NCBI GenBank assembly: GCA_030295235.1
Contig: AP026137.1
Location: 744,001-808,000 of the forward strand
Origin: Fistulifera solaris
Taxonomy: Eukaryota > Bacillariophyta > Bacillariophyceae > Naviculales > Stauroneidaceae
Reading direction: 5' to 3'
Length of the DNA: 64,000 bases
Part shown: positions 54,472-64,000 of the stretch, piece by piece
How positions within the stretch are numbered: position 1 is the stretch's first letter
Layout: each line of letters opens with the position of its first letter
Notes under the pieces: generated by a model
Databases searched by the model: none
What the model was told of the DNA's origin: nothing
Seen by the model: the letters and a program-made list of their open reading frames with translations, nothing else
Position numbers and translations under genes: made by a program

Positions 54472-57400
54472 TTATGATGTGCCGCAGACTGCTTTTTCGC
54501 CTTTGGCTTTAAAAGTTGAAGCTTCAACGGTTTTTCTTCCTTCTTTCTCGAGCTCCTCCAAAACGCACGATTCTTTCAACTTGGACTCCTTCTCGTCGGA
54601 ATCCTGGGAACCTTTTACTTGATCATCCGCAGCAGGTGGCACCTTTGTTGTGGTCAGTTTGGCCACCCAATCTAATGCTTGCTCACGTTGAGCCATTCTT
54701 GCAAAAACACTTCCACCGACTCTTCTCATCGTCGCTCTCATGTTTGTAAGTTCCTGAACTTGCTTTTCGTAAATCGATTTTTGAAGCTTGATTACTTCAA
54801 AATAAGACTCCTCGTGCTGTCCATTCTCGTCCTCGTCAAAGTAAGGCATTTCAAAGTCCATCGCTTCCCGGCGCTGGGTTGCCTTGCGCACGAGCCGGAT
54901 TTTGGAATCTTTATCCGTTACTGGGGCCTGAGTGCTTCCTTCTTCTCGTTCCTTTTCCAACCAGCTCGGATCTTCTCTTCTTCTGCTCTCTCCGCGACAG
55001 CAATCTCTCGCTCTGCATTTGAATGATCTATACGTTCTCGCTCTAGTCTGTCGCTGACACTCAGCATCATTTTATTTATTGCCATCTCAAGCTTCCTCGA
55101 CATGAACACCGCTGATTCATAAGCCCTTCCCGAGTCCGTGTCCGTACCCTTCCACCGAGCATTGTATCTTAAAGCATTCGAAAAGATCAACCGTAAGTCC
55201 GCAATAACATCGTTGAATTTTGTATAATGTCGTTTCTTAAGGTTGCGATTGACAGCATCCCAGTCCATTGGCTTTGCAATAAAGGCTTTGTAATCTGGGG
55301 GATAGAACGTTTTGATGAAGTAACCCATCTGCTTTACATCGGACTGGTGGCGGAGTGCTTTCAACAATTTCTCACATTCAGCTTCTTGCCAAGTGTAACG
55401 ATCTCCTTCCAAACTACGCTCAATGGGCTCTTTCATCAATAGCTCTTCCATTTCTTGGCGAGCTCTTTTCCTGTTGCCTTCGGTCAATTTCCAGCTGAAA
55501 GGTGGAAGACCATCAGCTGTCGGTTCGTCCACTAGTTCAGAGTTGGGATCGACGTATTTCTGCAGCAGTTCCAACGACATCCAACGTGAATATCGCAGTA
55601 AGTGAACTGATGCATCATAATACGCACATGACAGTGGGTCGCCTATGTCACGGCCATCTTTGTTGAATCGGATAGCATTTGAAAAACCAAAGCAACATCC
55701 TGAAGAAAGTCTTCTGGGGCGGCATACTTGTTGCCTGCCAAAAGTGTGCATTCTACCGTTGTCAAATCCATGGGTTTGCGGATTTTCGTAGAGTAGCTTT
55801 CGCGCAGATCCGGGAACAAAATTGGAACGGGGACATGAAAAATGAACTTTGGGCGCGAAGCTGAGATCCAGGGATGTTTCATTAGCTCTTTAATGTACCG
55901 GGCACAGTCGCCTTCCCACGATTGTAAGCTGTTGAGCGAGCGACGCAGTGGAAAAGCTTCTTTCACCCTCGCAATAGCAATGTGCAAAGGCACGGGTTGA
56001 TTTGGTTTTGTCGGGACAGTACTCGCCGAACCCGCTTTTCTTTGGGGCAGGACTGGAAGTGTTTTCGGAGATTTGTTCCTAACAATTTCTTGCGCAGTCG
56101 CAGCAGTTGGTGCGGCAGAAATGGAAATTCGCGGTGCCATTTTACCTTTGGAAGCGCCAGCACTGCTAATCTTTATGTTTCGAGAGACTGTGTCTACCTT
56201 TTCGGAAGTCGCATTCAAAGCATTAGGTGCTGGAGCTGCACCATAGGAAGGGTCTTCGAATGCTCGGACTTTCGCATAATAAATAGCGCGATACTTCTTA
56301 AGACCAAACTTTGCCATGGCGACCAAATGGTCACCAGCACGCTGTGAATTATAGACCTCGCAGTTCCTAAACATCAGATTGACATCATAATCGAAATCCT
56401 CCAGCGTTTCGTAGACATCTGCGTTTGCCTTCTTTTCAATTGATTGCAAGTCCATGGGTTCCTCGACAAAGTTCAAATAATCAGGGAATACGGTTAACGA
56501 AACAGGCTTTTCAAAAGGACCCATCGCTGCTTCAGTGATCTTAGTAGCTTTATCGGTGTAGTTGATGGATCGTAGTTCTTGTACAACGTCGATGAAAAGA
56601 GATGCAGGCGGTTTAGGTGTCGAAACCGGCATTGCTTCAAGCTGACGATCGTTGGTGCCCTTGGTCGACTTTACGTAACGAGCGAGCTGATCCAGCTGGC
56701 GTGTCAAGCATTCATTGAGACGATTGGCCTGTTCGACAAAAATGCGGCCGTCCTCGCGATCGCTGTAGTATTTGTTACAGTTTGTAATCACTAGACGACA
56801 ATCGGTAGCAAATTCGTCCACACTCTGGTAGCGCGCCTCGATCAAATTAGCAGTTATAGTTCCAAAGTCCATCGGCTTCCCAACCTTCTCCAAATAATCC
56901 GGCGGAAAAGTCCCACCGCAGTAGTGCGACACCGGGTGCAAGAAGTACAAAACGGTCGGTTGACCATCGGTAGGGTTGGTCAAGTTGTACAACGTATCCA
57001 AAATTTCAACGCACAGTTTCCAGCAGAAAATCACCGGCGGGTAAGATCCTTCCGAAGGCAGCCCTAAGAACAGCTTGAGCAGATACTCCACGCTTTCAAA
57101 AACCTCACAAGCGACAGGCCTCAAACTGTCTCGTATCGATGTATTGAATATCAAACAGTTGGCGAAAATTCGTCGAAGATCCAAAACAAAGTCCGCTACC
57201 TTTGTATGCCTGCCACTCTCCAGTCGATTCTGTAAGGTTGTCAAGTCCATGGGATGTTTGATCTTGCTTTTGTAATCTGGCAAGATATTTCGATCCTGAA
57301 CCGGCTGCAGGAACCAATTGATGGTTTTCGTATGTCTCCGCCGCAATCCCAACAATATTTTGGAGCATTGCTTTTTATCCTTTGCTGCGATACCTCCACC

Positions 57401-58183
57401 TGGGGTCACCTTTTTCGTCTTCTTTTTGTTCTTATCCTTGGGGACGTCTTTCTTCGTCTTTTGCTGTTGCTCCGCAACACCTTTCGGAAGTTCTTTCCCT
57501 CTTGAATTTCCCGCTTTTGAGCTGACTTTGATTGTTTTCGTACTTGACTTTAAAACGTTGTCGGATGAGGGAGCTGGATCTGGTTGGGAAGCAGGGGCTG
57601 ACGCTGACTTTAGATTGATGCGAAGCTTTGGTTGCGCCGTTTTCGCCTTCGCTGATTCTTCGGTTGGTTCAGCTGTACCTGGAATGGATGGACTCGATGC
57701 TACTTTGAGTTTCAAGGATATTTTTGCCTTTTTCGCTGGAGGAGGACCCGATTGCTGTTCATCGGGCAGGGCTTCCGACGACGGGGCCGGACGTTTCACT
57801 AGCAAATTTATTTTGGGTTTCGACTGGCCGCTGTTCTCCGATTTCGGCTGTTCTAGACTTTTTCGTTCCTTTCCGACAGCCTTCAGCATATCCTTTGCCA
57901 TTTTGGCGATCCATTTTGTCGGCTTATCGTTGTGATATAGAACTGCATTGTCAAACACTTTGTTCAAATCTTGCCAGAATAACGAGGAACTGTCATAGTG
58001 CCCATTTTGTAAGCGATTCGACATTGTTTGCAAATCCAACGGCTCTGGAATCAAATCTAGATATCCGGGAACTTGCGTTAAATCGAACGGCTGCAGAAAC
58101 AAGTAGTTCTTTCCTTTGTATTTCTCCGACTGTAGATTGCGGAGCACTTTCTCGGCGATCTCGCGCTCATATTCACTCCACAT
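54472..58183 (-). CDS. Six-bromodomain protein (polybromo-like), two frame breaks
   Basis: About 1,237 residues, single exon. Six bromodomains in order: 1 (ZA loop FLQPFDLTQVPGYLDLI, Asn motif AVLYHN); 2 (DYKSKIKHPMDLTTLQNRL, CLIFN); 3 (PDYLEKVGKPMDFGTITANL, then CNKYYSD, lacking the acetyl-lysine Asn); 4 (PDYLNFVEEPMDLQSI, CEVYN); 5 (STKIRKPMDLTTVECTLL, AIRFN); 6 (PDYKAFIAKPMDWDAVNRNL, ALRYN). Linkers are Lys/Ser/Pro rich. After bromodomain 6 comes a coiled basic/acidic tail. No BAH or HMG domain is seen, unlike animal polybromo. Breaks: A5 55682-55686 (one too few, inside bromodomain 5) and T4 54953-54956 (one too few). Corrected length 3,714 bases. A chromatin-remodelling reader is inferred. 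Confidence 0.9.
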
Positions 58184-58580
58184 TGTCCGGCGTCGTTCTC
58201 CTCTGTATCGTCGACTGCTTTGATGTTGTCTTTGTTATAGGAAGCGCAAATAATAATGCACCGTATGATTACATCCACCTCGAATGCATCGCATCCTGTT
58301 AGTTGACGATAATAAAGGGGAGACGAGGCAAGCTGCGGACGGACCCGGTACATTTTGTACTTAAGCTCTACACTACTATTTGAAAGAGATAATGTTTTCG
58401 TTGCGACAATAAGTCACTCTATTCGGACAATGTAGGCTACATACATTCGGTATATCAACATACCGGATGGACTTTGCTTTTGTGTTGCTTATTTTTTGCT
58501 TACTATGCAAGGGGAAATGGAAAGAAAGATATTTTACTTGTATCCATTGTCGATCAACTGCCTTTCCATAATACCTGGCA
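58184..58580. other. Divergent promoter region
   Basis: A 397-bp gap between the bromodomain gene (-) and the next gene (+). No gene or repeat recognised. Confidence 0.5.
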
Positions 58581-60386
58581 ATGATAGCAAGCAAACGATC
58601 CCTTTTCTCGTCAGTTCGACGCGGCGCAAAGGGTTGGCGGAGATTAGGAATCACGTTTCTTCGCGACACAACCCCTGCGAGCTCGTCGCAATTAGCCACA
58701 TCATCGCTTGCAGCACGAAATCCTTCCTTTTTCGGTAGCTCAATGCAGTCAACCGTAGCTTCAATAACAAATAAGCACACTCCGTTTCGAATCCGTAATC
58801 TACGGTACAAGAGTGATCAATCTGATCCTGCAAGGAAAACAACAAGAAATGAAGAAACACCCGTTATAGCACCGGGATCGAAGCCTCACTCCGCCATCGC
58901 GGCTCAATTGGAAGAGCGACTCAAACGAGTTGTTAGCGATCTAAATTTGAGCGATCAGCTTTCGGTAATAGGCATTGCTGTCCTTACGGCTCTCATTTTG
59001 ACGGCTCCTTATGTTATTCGGCAAATGAAGAAATCAGGTCGAGAAGATTATTCGGTCACGTCGGAAGATCCGGTGGATGATTTGACCATGGTTGTGAGAC
59101 GTGCGTGGGACGAGGAAGACGAAGATGAGTCATCTCGAAAAAGCGCTGTTGAAATAATGCTTAAGGATATTTTGAAATCGCAAGGACTGCAGTAAGCAGC
59201 ACAGGATTTTCTCATTCGCATTTTGGAAGCGCCCGAGTTCCAGGCGGCGCTGCAACGTTTGGTAAAAACGATTTGGGCGGACTTAATTTCGGATAAGGAA
59301 ACTGTGGCACAAGTGATTCGACTGCTGCAAATAGCCATTCAAGATCCGGCTGTGAAGAAAGCGGCTCAACTTCTTGTGCTTCAAATTGTTCAAGATCAGC
59401 AAGTCAAAGAGTCGCTCATTGAGCTCATCAAAAGTTTGGGTGCCGAAAAGGCTGTTCTGGGTGCTACTCAGACTCTTCTAACAGAGGCCGCGCATAATGC
59501 TTTGAATGATGCGGAAATATTAGACCATTCGATGGAATTCGCGACGGACGTGGTGGGAGACGATGTCGTCCAACGAACGGCCGGTGAGGCTTTGCGCAAA
59601 TCAGTGGGACACGCTTTTAGACCTGCGTCCACGGTTTTGTTGACAGCGGCAGGTATTGGTTTGATGGTATTCGGTGTGGCTACAATTGGCTATGCCAGAT
59701 CGTCCGACCAAGAAATAGTTTTGTTGGAAACAGCTGCTCGATCACTACAAAGCAATGCCTCTTATGGGATTATGAGGATCGTCACTTGGCCTTTTCGTGC
59801 AGTGCAGGGTATCTGGAGCGATACAGAAATTTTATTGTGGAAACCTGTATGTTGGCTTCAAGATAGTGCCGCTATAATTTCGGAGCAAGCATTATCATTG
59901 ATTTCAGACTCGTTCGACTACGTGTCGAGTCTACCAAGTCGGGGAAGTGTGGCGGTGATGCAAGCCTTGTCGCAAGCTGGACAGGCCACTGCTGATGCCG
60001 TTGTTACTTTTGTTGATCGATTGTTTCAAAAGATCGCCTCCTTGGCGTGTTTATACAAAGATGAATTGGTCGCAGCCATCACTCAGTACTTAAGGGCAGC
60101 TGTTGATTTCGTAGTGGAGTTCGCTCAATCCAATGGCCAGGTCGCGATTCTATGGATGTTATTTAAGTGCTCAATTGATGCTATAGCGATGTTTTGGTTG
60201 CAGTCGCCAGGTACGCCTGTTTTCTTGTTAGCTTCAGCTGGTACATTTTGCTACGTCACTCTGCACGCCCACTTCTTTTATCTCCATCGCCGTGCATCGT
60301 ACTCGATGCCATTGCAATTGCAAGTTCTGCATTCCTTTTATCGTTATCGTAATGCTCTTTTTCCTTCTTCTAGCAGAAAAGGGTGA
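58581..60386 (+). CDS. Hypothetical mitochondrial-type membrane protein, in-frame stop
   Basis: One continuous frame of 602 codons interrupted by a single TAA at 59193-59195. The N-terminus is Arg/Ser-rich and amphipathic (MIASKRSLFSSVRRGAKGWR), as in mitochondrial presequences. One helix (LSVIGIAVLTALILTAPYVI) lies at residues 130-150. After the stop the frame continues AAQDFLIRILEAPEFQAAL, a long amphipathic helical stretch (VIRLLQIAIQDPAVKKAAQL), a helix (TVLLTAAGIGLMVFGVATIG) and several hydrophobic helices. No ATG follows soon, and helix periodicity continues across the stop, so a single gene with a point nonsense change is likely. Family not recognised. Its end overlaps the next gene by about 35 bp. 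Confidence 0.6.
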
Positions 60387-61542
60387 CAACGCACGGTCGC
60401 ACGGTGGACACAGTGTGTGGTCAGTGTCGGATTTCTTTCCTGTTGATGCCGATGCCGATGCCCTATCGACGCATCATCAAAGACTATCCGTGTCTGCCAA
60501 ACAAAGGTTACATACTCGCCAATCTCATCTTTTTTCGGCGGCGGTGGCGGCGGTAGGATCGGATAAAGTCGATGTGTCATCATCAGTCGAGGAAAGCAGA
60601 TGGGACCGCGTCCGAAGGGAAGGAGGCATGTTCTCCATACACACAAAACATACGGTGTTTTTGAATCCGTTTGGACTCTGGTACGGTGCGGTGGCTGTCA
60701 CTCTCGGTATCCCGTGGTATATTGCCATGACAATCTGTCAAATCTTTTACAAGTTGACCGGAGAACGTTTCGATTGACTACGATGCATTCCGATTTTTTA
60801 TTACACAAATTTTTATTACACAAATTTGGGGGACATTGTTGTTCCGATTGACACATTGTTATCCCAAAATGGAAGGTTTGGATATTTTACGAAAATTCTA
60901 TAAAGAGTGAGTATGTTGGCAATAACCGTGCTGGACATTCGCCTTCGCGGTTCGCAGGAGGAGTCTCATAATGTTTTTTCGACGTCACAGGGGTCGATGT
61001 GCCATGCTTGCGGCGAATCACAGCTCATGGATGGACACTTTCTATTTGGGTGCGACCGTCGGCTGGAGAAATTTTAGCCTCATTAGCAAAAATGAAGTGC
61101 AGCGCGTCCCTATTCTCGGTAAGGCCATCGAGGTTGGCGGCAATATTCTACCTGGTAGTAGATCGACAAGATCGCAAGTCGCAGCTCATGACGTTGAAAA
61201 AGGGAATTCAATACCAGTACTTACAAGACTTTGTACATTTGTGAAGGTATCCCGAGGGAACACGTGCGCATACAAGAAGAGTCGTGCCCTTTAAAAACGG
61301 AGCTTTCAAAATGGCGCACAAGGCTGGTGCACCGGTCATCATCCCCATTTCCATCGTAGGCGCCGATAAATCCATGGCAATTCACTGGATGTTCCCTTTC
61401 TGACCCGGTCACCCCCTATCACGCGTGGTCGTTCATAAACCGATTGAATCCGAAGGAAGGACGGAAGAGGAGCTGGCGGAGGCTGTTTCGCAGTGCTATG
61501 AATAGCGGATTGGACGATTACCAAAAGCCACTTGACAAGTGA
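60352..61542 (+). pseudogene. PlsC/AGPAT-type acyltransferase, multiply broken
   Basis: Lysophospholipid acyltransferase, which would form phosphatidic acid or remodel phospholipids. Recognisable parts run in order: FGLWYGAVAVTLGIPWYIAM, ITQIWGTLLFRLTHCYPKME, NHSSWMD (the HX4D active site, 61014-61034), ATVGWRNFSLISKNEVQRVP, DRQDRKSQLMTLKKGIQY, YPEGTR (61248-61265), KNGAFKMAHKAGAPVIIPIS, VVVHKPIESEGRTEEELAEA. A possible 84-nt intron (GTGAGT...TCACAG) spans 60907-60990. Lesions: frame change near 60773, another near 61142-61150, TGA at 61242-61244 (where HLCTFPEGTR would be expected), TGA at 61401-61403, and a frame change near the end. A 15-bp tandem duplication is at 60795-60824. This many hits suggest true decay. 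Confidence 0.78.
60795..60824. repeat. 15-bp tandem duplication in PlsC
   Basis: TTTTTATTACACAAA occurs twice head to tail, adding FITQI-type residues to the acyltransferase frame. Confidence 0.9.
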
Positions 61543-62577
61543 ATCATTGTCCTTGAAAGTACCAGGTACCAGGTACCAGGTATGATCGGGCAAAAGTGAA
61601 ATGAGGGATAGTTTCCGGGACTGAAAAGTTGAGTCGTTGGAGAAAAGTAGACAACCGGATTTTTTGAAGTCGAAATTCGAGACATGGATTGCAATCGCTA
61701 CTGCAAGCTGCAAGTAGTCGACTACTAATGAAAATGAAGTTAGCCTACCAAACTGTACCCAAATGAACGGAGGTTAGTCTAGAGGTATAGCAGTCTGCGC
61801 CACTTTTCAATGATTCATGACTGATGACTGAAACGCAGTCGTGAAAAAGGTAGCGCACACCATTATGGGTCTCTATATAGAACAGATGAAAGACAATGAT
61901 TTCGCAAGGAATTTCGACCTAAGCAATCGAGTTGTGAATTGCAAATGCTGCAAGGATCATTGTATTAGCACGTCATAAAATACAAACATAGCTTACCAAC
62001 CCAGCAGAACAAACGGAGCTTAGGTAGCAGTGGAACTCGGACCAATCCTGATTCATGACTGAAAAGCAGTCGTGGTTAACATCATTCGTTACGAGTTACG
62101 AGGGGGATCGCTGCAATCTATTTACTCCTATTACTCAGTCTTAGCAACCAGCAAACTAAATAGAATTTTTTTTGAAAACATCCAATCTATTATTGCTAAA
62201 AATGGATAGAACGCAGATCCCAGAATCAAAAGGAGCACAACTCTTGCACGAGGAGCTAGAAGAAAGAACACTGTCTCACTGCACCAAGCCACCGAGCTAC
62301 GAGTGATTCAACACATGAATCACACCCGCAGACGGCACATCTGGCGTCTTAACGAGAGACATGGGGCCCTACCTTCATCGCAGCGCGAGAGTTGGCTTGC
62401 CACGCCTGGCCAATTGATTTGGGTTTAAAAGAGAGAAAACAAAATAGATTTGGACTTGAGAGTGAACGTACCTTGTCACGGTCCCTGCCAGATACTCTGC
62501 CGTCGAGTTCAAAGCAAACCGGGATTCCAGCACCTCCTCGTGACATTCTCTCATCCTCACCTTTTCTGTCCCTAAGA
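61543..62577. other. Intergenic region with diverged dispersed repeats
   Basis: About 1.0 kb downstream of the PlsC remnant. It begins with GTACCAG repeated three times (61559-61580) and holds two diverged copies of the dispersed repeat at 61690-62080. No gene recognised in the remainder. Confidence 0.5.
61690..62080 (+). repeat. Two diverged dispersed hairpin-repeat copies
   Basis: Copy one (61690-61850) and copy two (61930-62080) share TAGCTTACCAACC / TAGCCTACCAAACTG, ACGGAGNTTAG and the tail GATTCATGACTG...GCAGTCGTG. The second copy has AGGTAGCAGT followed by TCGGA, as does the 28-kb copy. Copy one has TTAGTCTAGAGGTATAGC near 61772-61790, which fits an RNA polymerase III A-box pattern. 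Confidence 0.6.
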
Positions 62578-64000
62578 TCAATAAATTATTACACTACTTG
62601 GGATATCGAACATTCTCCTTGCACAGTCGAGCCAAGTACGGGGCGCGCGGAAGCAAACATTCTCCTTGCACTTCCGCTCCAGAAAGGGACGGGTGCGGAG
62701 GCAAGGACCAAGTGTTTTCTTTCGCTTTCGCATCGCATCCACCTCCATTGAATCCACATCGCAAAAGTGTGGAATGGTATCCACGTCCATTCCACTCGTG
62801 ATATCAAATCTCGGCATGGTATCCATCTCCGTTTCACTCAAAAAAATCCAATGTCGACATTGCAGAATCCTCCTCTACAAAAGGATCAAGACACAATCGA
62901 TGACGCTTCGAACTCCTCACCGGAGAAGAGGAAGAAACAACATCAGCTTCCAATGCGCGCTTACGCGTCTCACGACCAAGATCCACCACCACGACGACAG
63001 GATCAAGACACAATCGACGACGCTTCCAATTCGTCACCGGAGAAGAGGTAGAATCAACATCATCTTTCAAAGCGCGCTTACGCGTCCCGCGAACAAGATC
63101 CACCACCACGACGACAGGATCAAGACACAATCGACGACGCTTCCAATTCGTCACCGGAGAAGAGGTAGAATCAACATCATCTTCCAAAGCGCGCTTACGC
63201 GTCCCACAGCCAAGATCCACCACCACGACGACAGGATCAAGACACAATCGACGTCGCTTCGAACTCCTCACCGGAGAAGAGGAAGAAACAACATCATCTT
63301 CCAATGCGCGCTTACGCATCCCGCGAACAAGATCCACCACCACGACGACAGGATCACGACACGATCGACGACGCTTCGAACTCCTCACCGGAGAAGAGGA
63401 AGAAATAACATCATCTCCCAAAGCGCTTACGCCGTCCCACAGCCAAGATCCACCACCACGACGACAGGATCAAGACACAATCGACGTCGCTTCGAACTCC
63501 TCACCGGAGAAGAGGAAGAAACAACATCATCTCCCAAAGCGCGCTTACGATTCCAACGAGACGGATCATCCAAACCAGCCATCTCATCTATCTCCATAGG
63601 AACCGGATCATCCAAACCAGCCATCTCATCTATCTCCATAGGAACCGGATCATCCAAACCAGCCATCTCATCGATCTCCATAGGAACCTCCATAGGATCA
63701 TCCAAGCTAGCCATCTCATCGATCTCCATAAAAACCGGATCATCCAAACCAGCCATCTCATCGATCTCCATAGGAACCGGATCATCCAAACCAGCCATCT
63801 CATCGATCTCCATAGGAACCTTCATAGGATCATTCAAACCAGCCATCTCATCGATCTCCATAGGAACCGGATCATACAAACCAACCATCTCATCGATCTC
63901 CATAGGAACCTCCATAGGATCATACAAACCAGCCATCTCATCGATCTCCATAGGAACCTCCATAGGATCATACAAACCAGCCATCTCATCGATCTCCATA
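62578..64000 (-). CDS. Long internal-repeat protein, 5' partial, two frame breaks
   Basis: Protein built almost wholly from repeats, entering from the right edge. The right half (63999 down to about 63560) is a repeat of 14-18 residues with core MEIDEMAGLDDP and VP or MEVP; I count about ten. The left half is about six repeats of roughly 39 residues with SSSSPVRSSKRRRLCLDP, VVVVVDLG and RKRALEDDV. Then comes a non-repeat end (SETEMDTMPRFDITSGMDVD, MRKRKKTLGPCLRT). Frame changes near 63430-63450 (altered CGTRKRAL copy) and at A7 62840-62846. The SKRRR clusters look like nuclear localisation signals; the acidic Met/Glu/Asp repeats are unfamiliar. Function unknown. Confidence 0.6.

Noticed and set aside
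57318-57935. 205-codon plus-strand open frame opposite the bromodomain gene
   Set aside because: Antisense shadow of the Ser/Lys/Pro linker; no family features.
61242-61244. Selenocysteine codon in the acyltransferase
   Set aside because: The TGA sits where a Cys is expected before TFPEGTR, but a second TGA and several frame changes follow, and the flanking residues are also altered. Decay explains it better.
61772-61850. tRNA gene
   Set aside because: An A-box-like block is present, but no anticodon stem, T stem or acceptor stem can be drawn. At most a tRNA-derived repeat.

Overview
This window looks like nuclear DNA of a photosynthetic stramenopile, most likely a pennate diatom. Genes are dense and sit on both strands, and introns are short (about 42-150 nt, GT-AG). 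A nuclear petC (Rieske) gene starts with a signal peptide followed by an ASAFAP-type cleavage motif, the hallmark of targeting to a secondary red plastid. Similar leaders occur on a SET methyltransferase, an ABC1-type kinase and a small unknown protein. DUF285-type repeats and plant-like vacuolar sorting receptors also fit. The species cannot be fixed from the sequence alone.

Layout. 0-8.5 kb: CCNDBP1-like protein (5' cut by the window edge), CENP-V/GFA-like protein, an unknown protein, POLR1C, an unknown Cys/His protein and petC. 8.7-15 kb: EIF2B3, an array of short palindromes, ALG11 and an ammonium transporter. 16-26 kb: an LRR membrane protein, a TMEM144-like transporter, a thioredoxin-UBA-zinc finger-PUB protein, cytochrome c, a WDR76-like protein and COP9 subunit 3. 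26-37.3 kb: a vacuolar sorting receptor and two tandem sodium:solute symporter paralogues flanking DDX10, with a TIR-bounded element between. 38-46.8 kb: cupin, SURF6, subtilase, RuBisCO-LSMT-like, NOP53 and a cyclin. 46.8-47.9 kb: a second palindrome array enclosing a 33-34 bp tandem array. 48.3-64 kb: SNRNP40, a small plastid protein, ABC1K, a DUF285 repeat protein, a six-bromodomain protein, a mitochondrial-type membrane protein, a decayed PlsC gene and a long repeat protein cut by the right edge.

Functionally the genes are ordinary cell machinery (ribosome biogenesis: POLR1C, DDX10, SURF6, NOP53; nitrogen and solute uptake; plastid electron transport; glycosylation; ubiquitin/COP9), not one pathway or operon.

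A pattern runs through the window: about a dozen conserved genes are broken by single-base frame changes, most of them in homopolymer runs. Restoring one base each returns family-typical proteins and lengths divisible by three. Uncorrected sequence error is the simplest reading, with a few loci (PlsC, the 49.8 kb plastid protein) looking truly decayed. The most novel material is in the repeats: two related palindrome arrays 36 kb apart, a dispersed hairpin repeat family in several intergenic gaps, and the six-bromodomain protein.
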